From positions 124,001 to 188,000 of the forward strand of contig JASJBF010000010.1 of NCBI GenBank assembly GCA_030066685.1: a stretch of DNA of 64,000 nucleotides. Reading direction: 5' to 3'. A model generated the notes under the pieces. That model was not told where the DNA came from and made no database searches. It saw only the letters and a program-made list of their open reading frames with translations. Positions 16,604 through 27,297 of this stretch are shown here, piece after piece. The stretch is from Kiloniellales bacterium. GTDB taxonomy: Bacteria > Pseudomonadota > Alphaproteobacteria > Kiloniellales > JAKSBE01. A program made the position numbers and the translations under genes. Each line of letters begins with the position of its first letter. Position 1 is the first letter of the stretch.

Positions 16604-18544
16604 CTAGCGGTTCATCCGGTTGTCGACCAGGTCGGTCACCACGCTGGGATCGGCCAGGGTCGAGGTGTCGCCCAGGTTGCCATAGTCGTTCTCGGCGATC
16701 TTGCGCAGGATCCGGCGCATGATCTTGCCGGAGCGGGTCTTGGGCAGGCCCGGCGCCCACTGGATCAGGTCCGGCGAGGCGATCGGGCCGATCTCCTTGC
16801 GGACCCACTGGACCAGCTCCTTGCGCAGCTCCTCCGAAGGCTCCTCTCCGGCGTTCAGGGTCACGTAGGCGTAGATGCCCTGGCCCTTGATGTCGTGGGG
16901 ATAGCCGACCACGGCCGCCTCGGCCACCTGGTGATGGGCGACCAGGGCGCTCTCGACCTCGGCGGTGCCCATGCGGTGGCCGGAGACGTTGATCACGTCG
17001 TCGACCCGGCCGGTGATCCAGTAGTAGCCGTCCTCGTCGCGGCGGCAGCCATCGCCGGTGAAGTACTTGCCGGCATAGGTCGAGAAGTAGGTCTGCACGA
17101 AGCGTTCGTGGTCGCCGTAGACCGTGCGCATCTGGCCCGGCCAGGAATCGGCGATGCAGAGGTTGCCTTCGGTCGCGCCCTGCAGGACCTTGCCGTCGGC
17201 GTCGACGATCTCCGGCTGCACGCCGAAGAAGGGCCGGGTCGCGGAGCCGGGCTTGAGCGGCGTCGCGCCGGGCAGCGGCGTGATCAGGATCCCGCCGGTC
17301 TCGGTCTGCCACCAGGTGTCCACGATGGGACAGCGCTGGTCGCCGACCAGCTCGTGGTACCACATCCAGGCCTCGGGGTTGATCGGCTCGCCGACCGTGC
17401 CCAGCAGGCGCAGGCTGCCGCGGTCGGTCGCCTTGACCGGCCCCTCGCCCTCGCGCATCAGGGCGCGGATCGCGGTCGGCGCGGTGTAGAAGCTGTTGAC
17501 CTTGTGCTTGTCGCAGACCTGCCAGAAGCGCGAGGCGTCGGGATAGTTGGGCACGCCCTCGAACATCAGGGTGATCGCGCCGTTGGCCAGCGGACCGTAG
17601 ACGATGTAGCTGTGCCCGGTGACCCAGCCGACGTCCGCCGTGCACCAGTAGATGTCGCCGTCGTGGTAGTCGAAGACGTACTGGTGGGTCATCGCCGTGT
17701 AGACCATGTAGCCGCCGGTGGTGTGCAGCACGCCCTTCGGCTTTCCGGTCGAGCCCGAGGTGTAGAGGATGAACAGCGGATCCTCGGCGTTCATCTCCGC
17801 CGGCGGGCAGTCGGGCGAGGCGGCCTCGGTCAGCTCGTGGTACCAGACGTCGCGGCCGTCGTCCCAGTCGACCTTGCCGCCGGTGCGCTTGACCACGACG
17901 CACTTCTTCACCGAGGGGCAGGAGGCCAGCGCCAGGTCGGCATTCTTCTTCAGGGGCACCTTGCGGCCGCCGCGCAGGCCCTCGTCGGCGGTGATCACGA
18001 CGTTGGAATCGCAGTCCTGGATGCGCCCGGCGAGGGAGTCCGGCGAGAAGCCGCCGAAGACGACCGAATGGATCGCGCCGACCCGGGTGCAGGCCAGCAT
18101 CGCCACCGCGGCCTCGGGGATCATCGGCATGTAGATCGTGACCCGGTCGCCCTTCTGGACCCCGATCTCCTTCAGGCCGTTTGCCAGGCGGCAGACCGCC
18201 TCGTGCAGCTCCCGGTAGGTGATCTTCTTGTCGTCCTTGGGGTCGTCGCCCTCCCAGATGATCGCGGTCTGGTCGCCGCGCGTCTCCAGGTGCCGGTCCA
18301 GGCAGTTGTAGGAGGCGTTCAGGGTGCCGTCGTGGAACCACTTGATGTGGACGTCGCCCGGACCGTAGGACACGTCCTTGACCTGGGTGAAGGGCTTGAA
18401 CCAGTCGATGCGCTTGCCGTGCTCGCCCCAGAAGGCCTCCGGGTCGGCGATCGACTGCTCGTACATCTTGAAGTAGGTCGCCTCGTCGGCCCAGGCCCGC
18501 TCCGCCCAGGACTCGGGAACGGGAAAGACGTGATGCTCCGTCAT
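16604..18544 (-). CDS. acs: Acetyl-CoA synthetase (AMP-forming)
   Basis: Activates acetate to acetyl-CoA with ATP, feeding acetate into central metabolism. At 646 residues it is full length. It has an N-terminal ACAS domain, the P-loop-like [17 protein letters not shown], the [16 protein letters not shown] acyl-pocket region with its conserved Trp, and the hinge [20 protein letters not shown]. The C-terminal lysine of [10 protein letters not shown] is the residue that is acetylated in regulated homologues. It is transcribed singly. No Pat/CobB genes are nearby. Confidence 0.96.
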   Translation of the reverse strand: MTEHHVFPVPESWAERAWADEATYFKMYEQSIADPEAFWGEHGKRIDWFKPFTQVKDVSYGPGDVHIKWFHDGTLNASYNCLDRHLETRGDQTAIIWEGDDPKDDKKITYRELHEAVCRLANGLKEIGVQKGDRVTIYMPMIPEAAVAMLACTRVGAIHSVVFGGFSPDSLAGRIQDCDSNVVITADEGLRGGRKVPLKKNADLALASCPSVKKCVVVKRTGGKVDWDDGRDVWYHELTEAASPDCPPAEMNAEDPLFILYTSGSTGKPKGVLHTTGGYMVYTAMTHQYVFDYHDGDIYWCTADVGWVTGHSYIVYGPLANGAITLMFEGVPNYPDASRFWQVCDKHKVNSFYTAPTAIRALMREGEGPVKATDRGSLRLLGTVGEPINPEAWMWYHELVGDQRCPIVDTWWQTETGGILITPLPGATPLKPGSATRPFFGVQPEIVDADGKVLQGATEGNLCIADSWPGQMRTVYGDHERFVQTYFSTYAGKYFTGDGCRRDEDGYYWITGRVDDVINVSGHRMGTAEVESALVAHHQVAEAAVVGYPHDIKGQGIYAYVTLNAGEEPSEELRKELVQWVRKEIGPIASPDLIQWAPGLPKTRSGKIMRRILRKIAENDYGNLGDTSTLADPSVVTDLVDNRMNR

Positions 18545-18731
18545 GCTTCTTGGCCTCCCTGCTGAGGATCGCTTTGCCGCCGGAAGCTAGCATCCGGCCG
18601 CCGCTCTCCCTTTGTCATAGGTCAATTCTGCAAGCCTATTCTCGGCAAGACGCGACAAAAGACAAGGGGCGCCGCCGCCGGGCGCTGCGGCGCGATCTCT
18701 GCCCCCTAGTTTGCGCCGGCCGGCGCGCACA

Positions 18732-18793
18732 TAACCCCTCCCCCTCGATGGGGCGCGTACGCGCGGCGCTGCGCGCGGGTTGGGAGGGGGTGA
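18732..18793. repeat. GC-rich palindromic intergenic repeat, copy 1
   Basis: Imperfect inverted repeat with arms CCCCTCCCC and GGGAGGGGG around cctcgatgggg and a GC-only loop. It sits between acs and the Rieske gene. A related sequence occurs at 60702-60803. The style is that of REP-like elements found between genes in many alphaproteobacteria. Confidence 0.6.
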
Positions 18794-18828
18794 ACCTCCG
18801 AAGTCCCGGCACCGGCAGATTTCGGGGC

Positions 18829-19197
18829 TCAGCCGTCGCTGGGCCCCTCGGCCGTCAGGTCGAGGTAAATCCCGCCGTCCTCGGCGACCTGGAGCGCGAC
18901 CGTCGTCAGGCTCGCCCCGGCGCAGGGGCCGGCGATGCAGTAGCCGTCCTCGATCCGGAACAGGGCGCCGTGGGTGTGGCACATGAGGTAGCTGCCGTCG
19001 GCGTTCATGAAGCGATCGGGCTCCCAGTCCAGGGGCGTGCCGGCATGGGGGCAGGCGTTGGCGTAGCCGTAGACCGCCTCGGCCTCGCGCACCACGAAGA
19101 TCTCGCGGCGCGCCAAGCCCTCGCCGAAGACGAAGCCCCTGCCCTCGCCGTCCTCGATGTCCTCCAGGCGGCAGAGATAGCCGTCCCCGGCGCTCAC
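18829..19197 (-). CDS. Rieske [2Fe-2S] ferredoxin-like protein
   Basis: A 122-residue soluble Rieske protein. The cluster ligands are in NACPHAGTPLDW (Cys, His) and MCHTHGALF (Cys, His), spaced as in assimilatory or oxygenase-type Rieske ferredoxins. It lacks a signal or anchor, so it is cytoplasmic. The GTG start (19197) overlaps the stop of the upstream EVE-domain gene, implying translational coupling. The partner oxidoreductase is not in the window. Confidence 0.86.
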   Translation of the reverse strand: MSAGDGYLCRLEDIEDGEGRGFVFGEGLARREIFVVREAEAVYGYANACPHAGTPLDWEPDRFMNADGSYLMCHTHGALFRIEDGYCIAGPCAGASLTTVALQVAEDGGIYLDLTAEGPSDG

Positions 19198-19607
19198 CCC
19201 TCGGTCTCGCCCAGGGCGCAGATCAGCCGCCAGTGCGCTTCCTCGATCGGCATGACCGAGAGCCGCGACTGGCGCACCAGGGCGATGCCCTCGAGCCGCG
19301 GCTCGGCCTTGATCTGGGCCAGGGTCACCGGCTTTGCGAAGGGCCTGACCGCCTTGACATCGACCATGCCGAAGCGTCCGGACTCGTCGCTCGGGTCGGG
19401 GTAGTACTCCTTCACCACCTCAACGATGCCGACGACTTGCTTCTCGTTGACCGAGTGATAGAAGAAGGCCCGGTCGCCGATCTTCATGGCCTTCAGGTTG
19501 TTGGACGCCTGGTAGTTGCGCACGCCGTCCCATTCGGCCGTGCCGTCGCGGACCTGGTCGTCCCAGGACCAGGTGCCGGGCTCCGACTTGACCAGCCAGT
19601 AGGCCAT
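19194..19607 (-). CDS. EVE domain protein
   Basis: A 137-residue protein starting at ATG 19607 behind GGAGGAGG. It is a single EVE (PUA-like) domain: AYWLVKSEPGTWSWDDQ, GVRNYQASNNLKAMKIGDRA, FFYHSVNEKQVVGIVEV and LVRQSRLSVMPI are the conserved blocks. EVE domains bind modified bases in DNA or RNA; the housekeeping bacterial homologues of THYN1 have no settled role. It is translationally coupled to the Rieske gene and divergent from the MFS gene. Confidence 0.9.
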   Translation of the reverse strand: MAYWLVKSEPGTWSWDDQVRDGTAEWDGVRNYQASNNLKAMKIGDRAFFYHSVNEKQVVGIVEVVKEYYPDPSDESGRFGMVDVKAVRPFAKPVTLAQIKAEPRLEGIALVRQSRLSVMPIEEAHWRLICALGETEG

Positions 19608-19730
19608 GCTCCTCCTCCCCGCTTGCTGCGTCTCGGCGCGGACCCTTCTGCGCCCGCGGCGGCCCAAGTGATAGCGGGGAACGGGCAAGGGGAAAAGGGC
19701 CGCGGGCCGGAGGCAGGGGGAACAGGCGAC

Positions 19731-20969
<1,239 letters not shown>

Positions 20970-20984
20970 TTCCGCTCCTGAACG

Positions 20985-22001
20985 CTAAGGCCTGGCGTGC
21001 TCGCTGGTGAAGGGCCGGTTCAGCAGGCCGGCGATGGTCTCGTCGAGGTCGGCGCCGGCGTTGACCACCCGGTCGACGGCCGCGCAGATCGGCATCTCGA
21101 CGCCCTGGCGCTCGGCCAGAGCCGCGACCGCAGCGGCGGAGAACACGCCCTCGGCGACCGAGCGCCGGGCGCCGAGGACCGCGTCGATCCGCTCGCCGTG
21201 GCCCAGGGCGACGCCCAGGGAGTAGTTGCGCGACTGCATGGCGCTGCAGGTCAGGGTCAGGTCGCCCAGGCCCGAGAGGCCCATCAGGGTCTCGGGCCGG
21301 GCGCCCAGGGCGACCCCCAGACGCACGACCTCGGCCAGGCCGCGGGTGATCAGGGCCGCCCGGGCGTTGTCGCCGAGCCGGCGGCCGGTGACGATGCCGC
21401 AGGCGATAGCGATGACGTTCTTGACCGCGCCGCCGACCTGGGCGCCGACCGGGTCGTCGGAGACGTAGGGTCGGAAGCTGCGACTGCCCAGCGCTTCGAC
21501 CAGGGCCCGGGCCAGGGCCTCGTCGCTGGCCGCCAGGGTGGTCGCGGCCGGCAGGCCGGCGGCGACCTCCTTGGCGAAATTGGGGCCCGAGAGCACCGCC
21601 AGGGGCTGGCCCGGCAGGGCCTCGGCGGCGGCCTCGGTCATCAGGGCGAGGCTGCCCTGCTCGATCCCCTTGGAACAGATCACCAGGGGCCGCCCCGGCT
21701 TCAGCTTGCCGGCCAGGTCCCGGCAGAGCCTGCGCAGGTGCTGCGCCGGGGTGACCAGCAGCAGGGCGTCGCGCTCGGCGGCCTCGGCCAGGTCGCCACT
21801 GGCCCGGATCGCGGCATCCAGGCTCACGTTGGGCAGGTAGTCGGGGTTCGCGTGGCGCCGGTTGATCTCCTCCGCCAGCTCGGCGCGCCGGGACCAGAGC
21901 AGGACCTCGCGCCCGGCGCGCTGCAGCGCCGCCGCCAGCGCCGTGCCCCAGGCCCCGGCGCCGAGGACCGCGACCCGCTGGATGGCTCCCGCCCCGGCCA
22001 A
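20985..22001 (-). CDS. gpsA: NAD(P)H-dependent glycerol-3-phosphate dehydrogenase
   Basis: Reduces dihydroxyacetone phosphate to sn-glycerol 3-phosphate for phospholipid synthesis. The 338-residue protein opens with the dinucleotide-binding VAVLGAGAWGTALAAAL. It has SKGIEQGSLALMTE, SGPNFAKEVAAGLPAATTLA and the catalytic-lysine block GGAVKNVIAIACGIVTGRRL. A TTG start at 22001 is implied by the frame. It follows the 2OG oxygenase gene by 10 bases in a tsaD-oxygenase-gpsA operon. Confidence 0.95.
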   Translation of the reverse strand: MAGAGAIQRVAVLGAGAWGTALAAALQRAGREVLLWSRRAELAEEINRRHANPDYLPNVSLDAAIRASGDLAEAAERDALLLVTPAQHLRRLCRDLAGKLKPGRPLVICSKGIEQGSLALMTEAAAEALPGQPLAVLSGPNFAKEVAAGLPAATTLAASDEALARALVEALGSRSFRPYVSDDPVGAQVGGAVKNVIAIACGIVTGRRLGDNARAALITRGLAEVVRLGVALGARPETLMGLSGLGDLTLTCSAMQSRNYSLGVALGHGERIDAVLGARRSVAEGVFSAAAVAALAERQGVEMPICAAVDRVVNAGADLDETIAGLLNRPFTSEHARP

Positions 22002-22011
22002 AGCCCTGCCC

Positions 22012-22653
22012 CTAGATGCTGAAGTTGAAGGCGATGGAGATCCGGGTGCCGCCGCCCGAATAGGGCCGCACGGCGTGGGACAGCCAGCTCGGGAACATCA
22101 GGATCATGCCGCTGCGCGGCGTCACGATCTCGGAGGCGCCGCAGGACTGCCCACCCGGCACCGCGAAGGCCAGGCCCGGGGCGTACATCGCCGGCGCCAC
22201 GCCGCGCGGATCCTGGATCTCGAACTGGCCGCCCAGGGCCGGGTCGGCGCCGATGCCGGCGTCGTCGACGTAGTAGCTGCCGGACCAGAAGGCGCCGGGG
22301 TGGGTGTGGAACTCGTTGCCGTGACCGTCCCGGTTGACGTTGGCCCAGGCGTTCATCTTCCAGCTCACCTGCTGGCGCTGGCCCTGGCGGTTGCAGGTCA
22401 GCTGGTCGGCGAGGCGGCGGGCGGCGTCCAGGACCCGCTGCGCGGCGGGACCGCCCCACTCGGGGAAGTCCCAGGTCGACTGCCAGCCGCCGCGGTTGGA
22501 GTGCTTGGTCGAGGGGTGGCTTTCCTCGCGGGCCAGGATGGTCGCCTTGAGGGCCTCGTTGAGCGCCGCCGCGTCGGCCAGCATCAGGGTGGCGACCGGG
22601 GTCGCGAAGACGCCCCTGACTCGAGCCTGCGGGCCCGCGTTGGTCTCGCTCAT
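22012..22653 (-). CDS. 2OG-Fe(II) oxygenase family protein (TIGR02466-like)
   Basis: A 213-residue double-stranded beta-helix oxygenase. Candidate iron ligands are His in [20 protein letters not shown] and the distal His of [20 protein letters not shown], whose Arg would bind 2-oxoglutarate. The early [19 protein letters not shown] is typical of the TIGR02466 group, whose substrates are unknown. Its ATG (22653) overlaps the tsaD stop (ATGA), and gpsA follows after 10 bases. It is thus embedded in the usual tsaD-gpsA pair. Confidence 0.82.
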   Translation of the reverse strand: MSETNAGPQARVRGVFATPVATLMLADAAALNEALKATILAREESHPSTKHSNRGGWQSTWDFPEWGGPAAQRVLDAARRLADQLTCNRQGQRQQVSWKMNAWANVNRDGHGNEFHTHPGAFWSGSYYVDDAGIGADPALGGQFEIQDPRGVAPAMYAPGLAFAVPGGQSCGASEIVTPRSGMILMFPSWLSHAVRPYSGGGTRISIAFNFSI

Positions 22654-23729
22654 GGCATGGTGCCTCCGGTGTCGGCCGCCGTGGTGCCTGGCGGCGGGCG
22701 GCGCAGTTGCTCGAGCGGCCAGCGCGGCCGCGGGGCGAAATCCAAGGGATCGCCGAGGCCCAATCGCAGGCGCTCGACCCCGGCCCAGGCGATCATGGCG
22801 GCGTTGTCGGTGCAGAGCCAGGGCGGCGGCGCCAGCAGCGCGGCCCCGGCCTCGGCGGCGACCGCGCTGAGGCGCGCGCGCAGGTAGTGGTTGGCCGCGA
22901 CGCCGCCGGCCACAACCAGCGGGCTGGGCTGCCCGTAGTCGGCTGCGAAGCGCGCCAGGGCGCGTCGGCAGCGGTCGGCCAGCACGTCGCCCACGGCGGC
23001 CTGGAAGTCGGCTGCCAGGTTCCTGACCGCCGGCGAGTTTCCCCCCGGGCGCGGTTCCATGGCGGCGACGACGTGGCGCACGGCGGTCTTCAGGCCCGAG
23101 AAGGAGAAGTCCAGGCTGTCGCGCCCCTTCATCGGCCGCGGCAGCTCGAAGTGTCCGGTCTCGCCCTCGGCGGCGGCGCGCTCGACCGCCGGGCCGCCGG
23201 GATAGCCCAGGCCGAGGAGCTTGGCGGTCTTGTCGAAGGCCTCGCCGGCAGCGTCGTCGACCGTGGTGCCCAGGCGGCGGTAGGCCCCGACCCCCTCGAC
23301 CGCGAGAAGCTGGCAGTGCCCGCCCGAGACCAGCAGCAGCAGATAGGGAAAGTCCAGCTCTTCGGTCAGGCGGGCGCTGAGGGCGTGGCCCTCCAGGTGG
23401 TTGATCGCCAGGAAAGGCAGCCTGCGGGCGGCGGCGATGGCCTTGGCGGTCATCACGCCGACGAAGACCCCGCCGATCAGCCCGGGTCCGGCGGTGGCCG
23501 CGACGCCGTCCAGGTCCGCGAAGCCCAGGTCGGCCTCGACCAGGGCCCGGGCGATCAGGCCGTCCAGGTGCTCCAGATGGCTGCGCGCGGCGATCTCGGG
23601 CACCACCCCGCCGAAAGGGCTGTGCTCCTCGAGCTGGGAGAGCACCAGGTTGGACAGGATCTCCCGCTTCGCCGTCACCACGGCGGCGGCGGTCTCGTCG
23701 CAACTGGTCTCGATGCCCAAAATCCGCAT
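22650..23729 (-). CDS. tsaD: tRNA N6-adenosine threonylcarbamoyltransferase TsaD
   Basis: Catalytic subunit that transfers threonylcarbamoyl to A37 of ANN-decoding tRNAs, acting with TsaB and TsaE. The 359-residue protein shows the ASKHA fold with [16 protein letters not shown] at the N-terminus, and the metal-binding histidines in [14 protein letters not shown]. Nucleotide-binding loops are [11 protein letters not shown] and [17 protein letters not shown]. It is divergent from hemC, the arrangement common in alphaproteobacteria, and translationally coupled to the downstream oxygenase. Confidence 0.95.
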   Translation of the reverse strand: MRILGIETSCDETAAAVVTAKREILSNLVLSQLEEHSPFGGVVPEIAARSHLEHLDGLIARALVEADLGFADLDGVAATAGPGLIGGVFVGVMTAKAIAAARRLPFLAINHLEGHALSARLTEELDFPYLLLLVSGGHCQLLAVEGVGAYRRLGTTVDDAAGEAFDKTAKLLGLGYPGGPAVERAAAEGETGHFELPRPMKGRDSLDFSFSGLKTAVRHVVAAMEPRPGGNSPAVRNLAADFQAAVGDVLADRCRRALARFAADYGQPSPLVVAGGVAANHYLRARLSAVAAEAGAALLAPPPWLCTDNAAMIAWAGVERLRLGLGDPLDFAPRPRWPLEQLRRPPPGTTAADTGGTMP

Positions 23730-23898
23730 GCCGATCCGCGTCCCCGGCCGATCTCCGCTTTCAGGGAGCCTTCGCTCTCTTTATATCTGGGCACTGCCCA
23801 GCCACGTGAGAGACTTAGCGGAGCCGAGGCCGGATGCACAAGGGACAGGACGCCGCAGGGGGCCGCACGATCTTCGCGGCCGGTGGCCGGCGCTGGCG

Positions 23899-24834
23899 AT
23901 GAAGACCTGGCGCATCGGCACCCGGGGCAGCCCGCTGGCCCTCGCCCAGGCCCAGGAGGTGCGGCAGCGCCTGATCGCGGCGCACCCGGACCTGGCGGAA
24001 GAGCGGCGGCTGCAGATCGTCGTGATCACCACCACCGGCGACCGCGACCGCAGCCGCCCCCTGGCGGAGATCGGCGGCAAGGGCCTCTTCACCAAGGAGA
24101 TCGAGGAGGCCCTGATCGCGGGCCGCATCGACCTCGCCGTGCACTCCATGAAGGACGTTCCGACCTGGCTGCCCGAGGGCCTGGAGATCGGCACCATCCT
24201 GCCCCGCGAGGACGCCCGCGACGCGCTCTTCTCGGGCGCCGGCGATAGCCTGGCCGCCCTGCCCGCCGGCGCCGTGGTCGGCACGGTCAGCCTGCGCCGT
24301 CAGGCCCAGATCCTGGCCGCCCGGCCCGACCTGGAGGTCGTGCCGATCCGCGGCAACGTCGACACCCGCCTGCGCAAGCTTGAGGAGGGCCGGGTCGACG
24401 CGACCCTGCTGGCGGTCGCCGGCCTGCGCCGGCTGGGCCAGGCCGATCGCATCACCGCGGCCCTGGCGCCCGAGGAGATGCTGCCGGCCGTGGCCCAGGG
24501 CGCCATCGGCCTCGAGGTGCGCCATGCCGACGACGCGGCCAAAGCCCTGCTGGCGCCCTTGAACGACGCCGACTCGGCCCTGCGGGTCGGCGCCGAGCGG
24601 GCCTGCCTGGAGGTGCTCGACGGCTCCTGTCGCACCCCGATCGCGGCCTACGCCGAGCTGAGCGGCGGCCGCCTGCGCCTGCGCGCCCTGGTCGCCGCCC
24701 CCGACGGCAGCCGGGTCTTCCGCGCCGAGGCCGAGAGCGCGCCTGCGGAGGCCGAGGGCCTCGGCCGGGCTCTGGGCCAGGAGCTGCGGATCGAGGCCGG
24801 CGAGGACTTCTTCAAGGCCCTGGGGCATCTGTAA
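23899..24834 (+). CDS. hemC: Hydroxymethylbilane synthase (porphobilinogen deaminase)
   Basis: Polymerises four porphobilinogens into hydroxymethylbilane for haem and other tetrapyrroles. The 311-residue protein starts at ATG 23899 and opens with WRIGTRGSPLALAQAQEV. It has the catalytic-Asp block RIDLAVHSMKDVPTWLPEGL and an arginine-rich cofactor pocket (GTVSLRRQAQILAARPDL). The dipyrromethane cofactor cysteine is in EVLDGSCRTPIAAYAEL. Its stop overlaps the next gene start at 24834, so hemC and the hemD fusion are translationally coupled. Confidence 0.96.
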   Translation: MKTWRIGTRGSPLALAQAQEVRQRLIAAHPDLAEERRLQIVVITTTGDRDRSRPLAEIGGKGLFTKEIEEALIAGRIDLAVHSMKDVPTWLPEGLEIGTILPREDARDALFSGAGDSLAALPAGAVVGTVSLRRQAQILAARPDLEVVPIRGNVDTRLRKLEEGRVDATLLAVAGLRRLGQADRITAALAPEEMLPAVAQGAIGLEVRHADDAAKALLAPLNDADSALRVGAERACLEVLDGSCRTPIAAYAELSGGRLRLRALVAAPDGSRVFRAEAESAPAEAEGLGRALGQELRIEAGEDFFKALGHL

Positions 24835-27278
24835 TGCGGGTCCTGGTCACCCGCCCCCGGCCCGACGCCGAGGCCTTCGCCGCAGCCTTGGCGGCGCGCG
24901 GCCACGAGGCCCTGATCGAGCCCCTGCTCGAGATCAAGCTGGCCGAGCGTTCGGCCCTGCCGGCGGAGCTGGACGCCTTCCAGGCCCTGCTGGCGACCAG
25001 TGCCAACGGCCTGCGCGCCTTCGCCGCCCTGACCGAGCGGCGCGAGCTTCCGGTCTTCGCGGTCGGGCCGGCCTCGGCCGAGGCGGCGAAGGCGGCGGGC
25101 TTCTCCAAGGTCGAGAGCGCCGAGGGCGACGTCGAGGCCCTGGCCCGCCTGGTCCGCGCCCGACTCTCGCCGGACGACGGGGTCCTGCTGCACGCCGCCG
25201 GGTCGAGCCTGGCCGGCGACCTCAAGGGCGAGCTGGAGGCTGCGGGCTTTACGGTGACCCGGGCGGTGCTCTATACCGCCGAGGCGGCGGCCCGGCTGTC
25301 GGACGCCGCGCAGGCGGCGCTGCGCGCCGGCCAGGTGGACGCGGTCGCACTGTTCTCGCCGCGCAGCGCCGAGACCTTCGCCGCCCTGGTCCGCGAGGCC
25401 GGCCTGGCGGAGGCCTGCCGGTCGCTCCGGGCATTCTGCCTCAGCGCCGCGGTGGCGGCGGTGCTGGAGGCACGAGGCTGGACGGCGCTGGAGGTCTCGG
25501 CGCGTCCGGAGACCGAGGCGCTGTTGGCGCTCCTCGACCGCCCGGCGGCGCAGGGGCGGTCCGATGCGGGGGAAAGCAAGGACAAGGGCATGGCGGAACA
25601 GGACGGCGTGGCGGCGTCCGGCGAGAAGGCAAATGGCGAGACGGAGTCCGCCGCGGTCTCGGTCATCGGCCGTTTCGGCGGCATCCGGCCTATGGCGCAG
25701 AAGCTGGGCATCGCGGTCAGCACGGTCCAGGGCTGGCGCGAGCGCGGCGTGATCCCCAAGGGGCGCCACGGCCAGATCCGGGCGGCCGCGGCCGCCGGCG
25801 GCATCGCGCTGCCGGACGAAGAGCTTGACGCGGCCGGCAAGCGAACGGCCGCGGCTTCCGCCGAACCTTCCGGGCCGGCCAAGCTTCCCGGCCCGAAACC
25901 CGAAACGCCCAAGCCTGAAGCGCCCCGGCCCGAAGCCGCCAAGCCGGAAACCCGGAAGTCCGACCTCTCGAAACCAGACGCGCCAGAGCCGGCCGAACCG
26001 CCCTCGGACGCAAAGCCGGCACCGCGCAGCAGCATGGCGACGGCAGCGGCCGCCGGCCGCGGTTCCAGGTCATCGTCGGCGCCGCTGAGCGGTGGCGGCG
26101 GCTGGCTCTTCGGCTTCCTGCTGGGGGCTTTGGTGTTCCTGGGCGGGCTGGGGATTGCGGTGCTGAGCCGCGACACCTGGCTGCCCCTGCTGGGCGAGCC
26201 GAGCGGCGTGGTCGTGGCCGAGCCTTCGCCCGAGCTGCTGGAACGGCTCGACGCGCTGGAGCGGGCGCTCTCGGCCCAGGAAGGCGCCGCCGGGGCCGAG
26301 TTCGCCGCCGAGATCGGTCGCCTGCGCGCTGCCCTGTCGCGGGTCGAGGCCGAGGTCGGTGCCGGCGCCTCGACCAGCAGCGAGGCTCAGGCCGCCCTCT
26401 CGGGACTGGAGGCGCGACTCTCGAGCCTGGACCGCCGGGTCGCCCAGCTCGGCCGCCGGACCGGCGCCGACGAGGCGCTGCGGGCCGACCTGGACGACCT
26501 GGCCGCGCGCCTGGACGCGATCGAAGGGCGGCTGGTGGCGCTGCCGCAGGTCGGACCGGACGGCCGCATCGCCCTGCCGGAGCAGGTCGCCGTGGTGCTG
26601 GCCATCGCCCAGCTGCGCGACGCGCTGCGGCGGTCGGCGCCCTTCGCGCGCGAACTGGACGCCCTGACCCGCCTGGCCGGTGGCGACGCCGAGCTGGCCG
26701 CGGTGCTCGACACCCTGGCGCCCAACGCCGCCGCCGGGATCCCGACCCGGGAGAGCCTGCGCGCCGAGTTTCCCCAGGTCGCGCGCGCGATCGCCGCGGC
26801 CGGCGCCGGCGCCGGCGAGGAAGGCTGGCTCGCCGGGGTGCGGCGGCGGCTGAGCGACCTGGTGACGGTGCGGCCGGTGGGCGGCGATGCCGTCGGCGAG
26901 GACCCCGGCGCGGTCGCGGCGCGGGCCGAGGCCCGGGTCGCGGCCGGCGACCTGGCCGGCGCCCTGGCCGAGCTGGACGGGCTGTCCGGTCGGGCCGCGG
27001 CGGCGGCCGCCGACTGGCGCCGGGCCGCCCGGGCCCGCGGCGCGGCCGAGGACGCGCTGCAGTTGCTGGGCGGACGGGTGGTCGAGAGCCTGGCGCCCAG
27101 CCTGGCGGCCGCGCAAGACCCGGCGCCCGAAACGGAAGCCGAAACGGAGGCCGAGGCTGCGGCGGAGACGGAGCCCGAAACGGCGCCCGAGCCGGAGTCC
27201 GAGACGGCAACGCAGAGGGGGCCGGACCCGGCGGCCGAGTCCGCCGGCGACGCCGCCACTGACCCGGACCCGCAGTAG
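24834..27278 (+). CDS. hemD: Uroporphyrinogen-III synthase fused in frame to an HTH segment and a Mic60/mitofilin-like membrane protein
   Basis: One open frame of 814 residues without an intervening stop. Residues 1 to about 235 are HemD (VLVTRPRPDAEAFAAAL; LLATSANGLRAFA; VALFSPRSAETFAALV), which closes the uroporphyrinogen-III ring. Residues 279-325 form a Cro/CII-like HTH (GGIRPMAQKLGIAVSTVQGW). A Lys/Pro-rich linker runs to about 415, with a transmembrane helix at 422-444 and a coiled coil at about 465-575. A COG4223/mitofilin-type C-terminal domain (about 585-750) ends in an acidic repeat tail. In alphaproteobacteria these are usually two adjacent genes. An internal ATG at 25590 (residue 253), with an AAGGA-like site before it, could produce the membrane protein separately. 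Confidence 0.85.
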   Translation: MRVLVTRPRPDAEAFAAALAARGHEALIEPLLEIKLAERSALPAELDAFQALLATSANGLRAFAALTERRELPVFAVGPASAEAAKAAGFSKVESAEGDVEALARLVRARLSPDDGVLLHAAGSSLAGDLKGELEAAGFTVTRAVLYTAEAAARLSDAAQAALRAGQVDAVALFSPRSAETFAALVREAGLAEACRSLRAFCLSAAVAAVLEARGWTALEVSARPETEALLALLDRPAAQGRSDAGESKDKGMAEQDGVAASGEKANGETESAAVSVIGRFGGIRPMAQKLGIAVSTVQGWRERGVIPKGRHGQIRAAAAAGGIALPDEELDAAGKRTAAASAEPSGPAKLPGPKPETPKPEAPRPEAAKPETRKSDLSKPDAPEPAEPPSDAKPAPRSSMATAAAAGRGSRSSSAPLSGGGGWLFGFLLGALVFLGGLGIAVLSRDTWLPLLGEPSGVVVAEPSPELLERLDALERALSAQEGAAGAEFAAEIGRLRAALSRVEAEVGAGASTSSEAQAALSGLEARLSSLDRRVAQLGRRTGADEALRADLDDLAARLDAIEGRLVALPQVGPDGRIALPEQVAVVLAIAQLRDALRRSAPFARELDALTRLAGGDAELAAVLDTLAPNAAAGIPTRESLRAEFPQVARAIAAAGAGAGEEGWLAGVRRRLSDLVTVRPVGGDAVGEDPGAVAARAEARVAAGDLAGALAELDGLSGRAAAAAADWRRAARARGAAEDALQLLGGRVVESLAPSLAAAQDPAPETEAETEAEAAAETEPETAPEPESETATQRGPDPAAESAGDAATDPDPQ

Positions 27279-27297
27279 GCGCAGGGCGGTGGCGGGC

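Noticed and set aside
16074-18593. 839-residue frame on the acs strand, another phase
   Set aside because: Out-of-phase shadow of acs; acs has all catalytic motifs in its own frame.
19194-19607. EVE-domain gene as part of a phage-defence system
   Set aside because: It is coupled to a Rieske gene in a housekeeping setting, with no McrB, nuclease or restriction genes near; it matches the common THYN1-like group.
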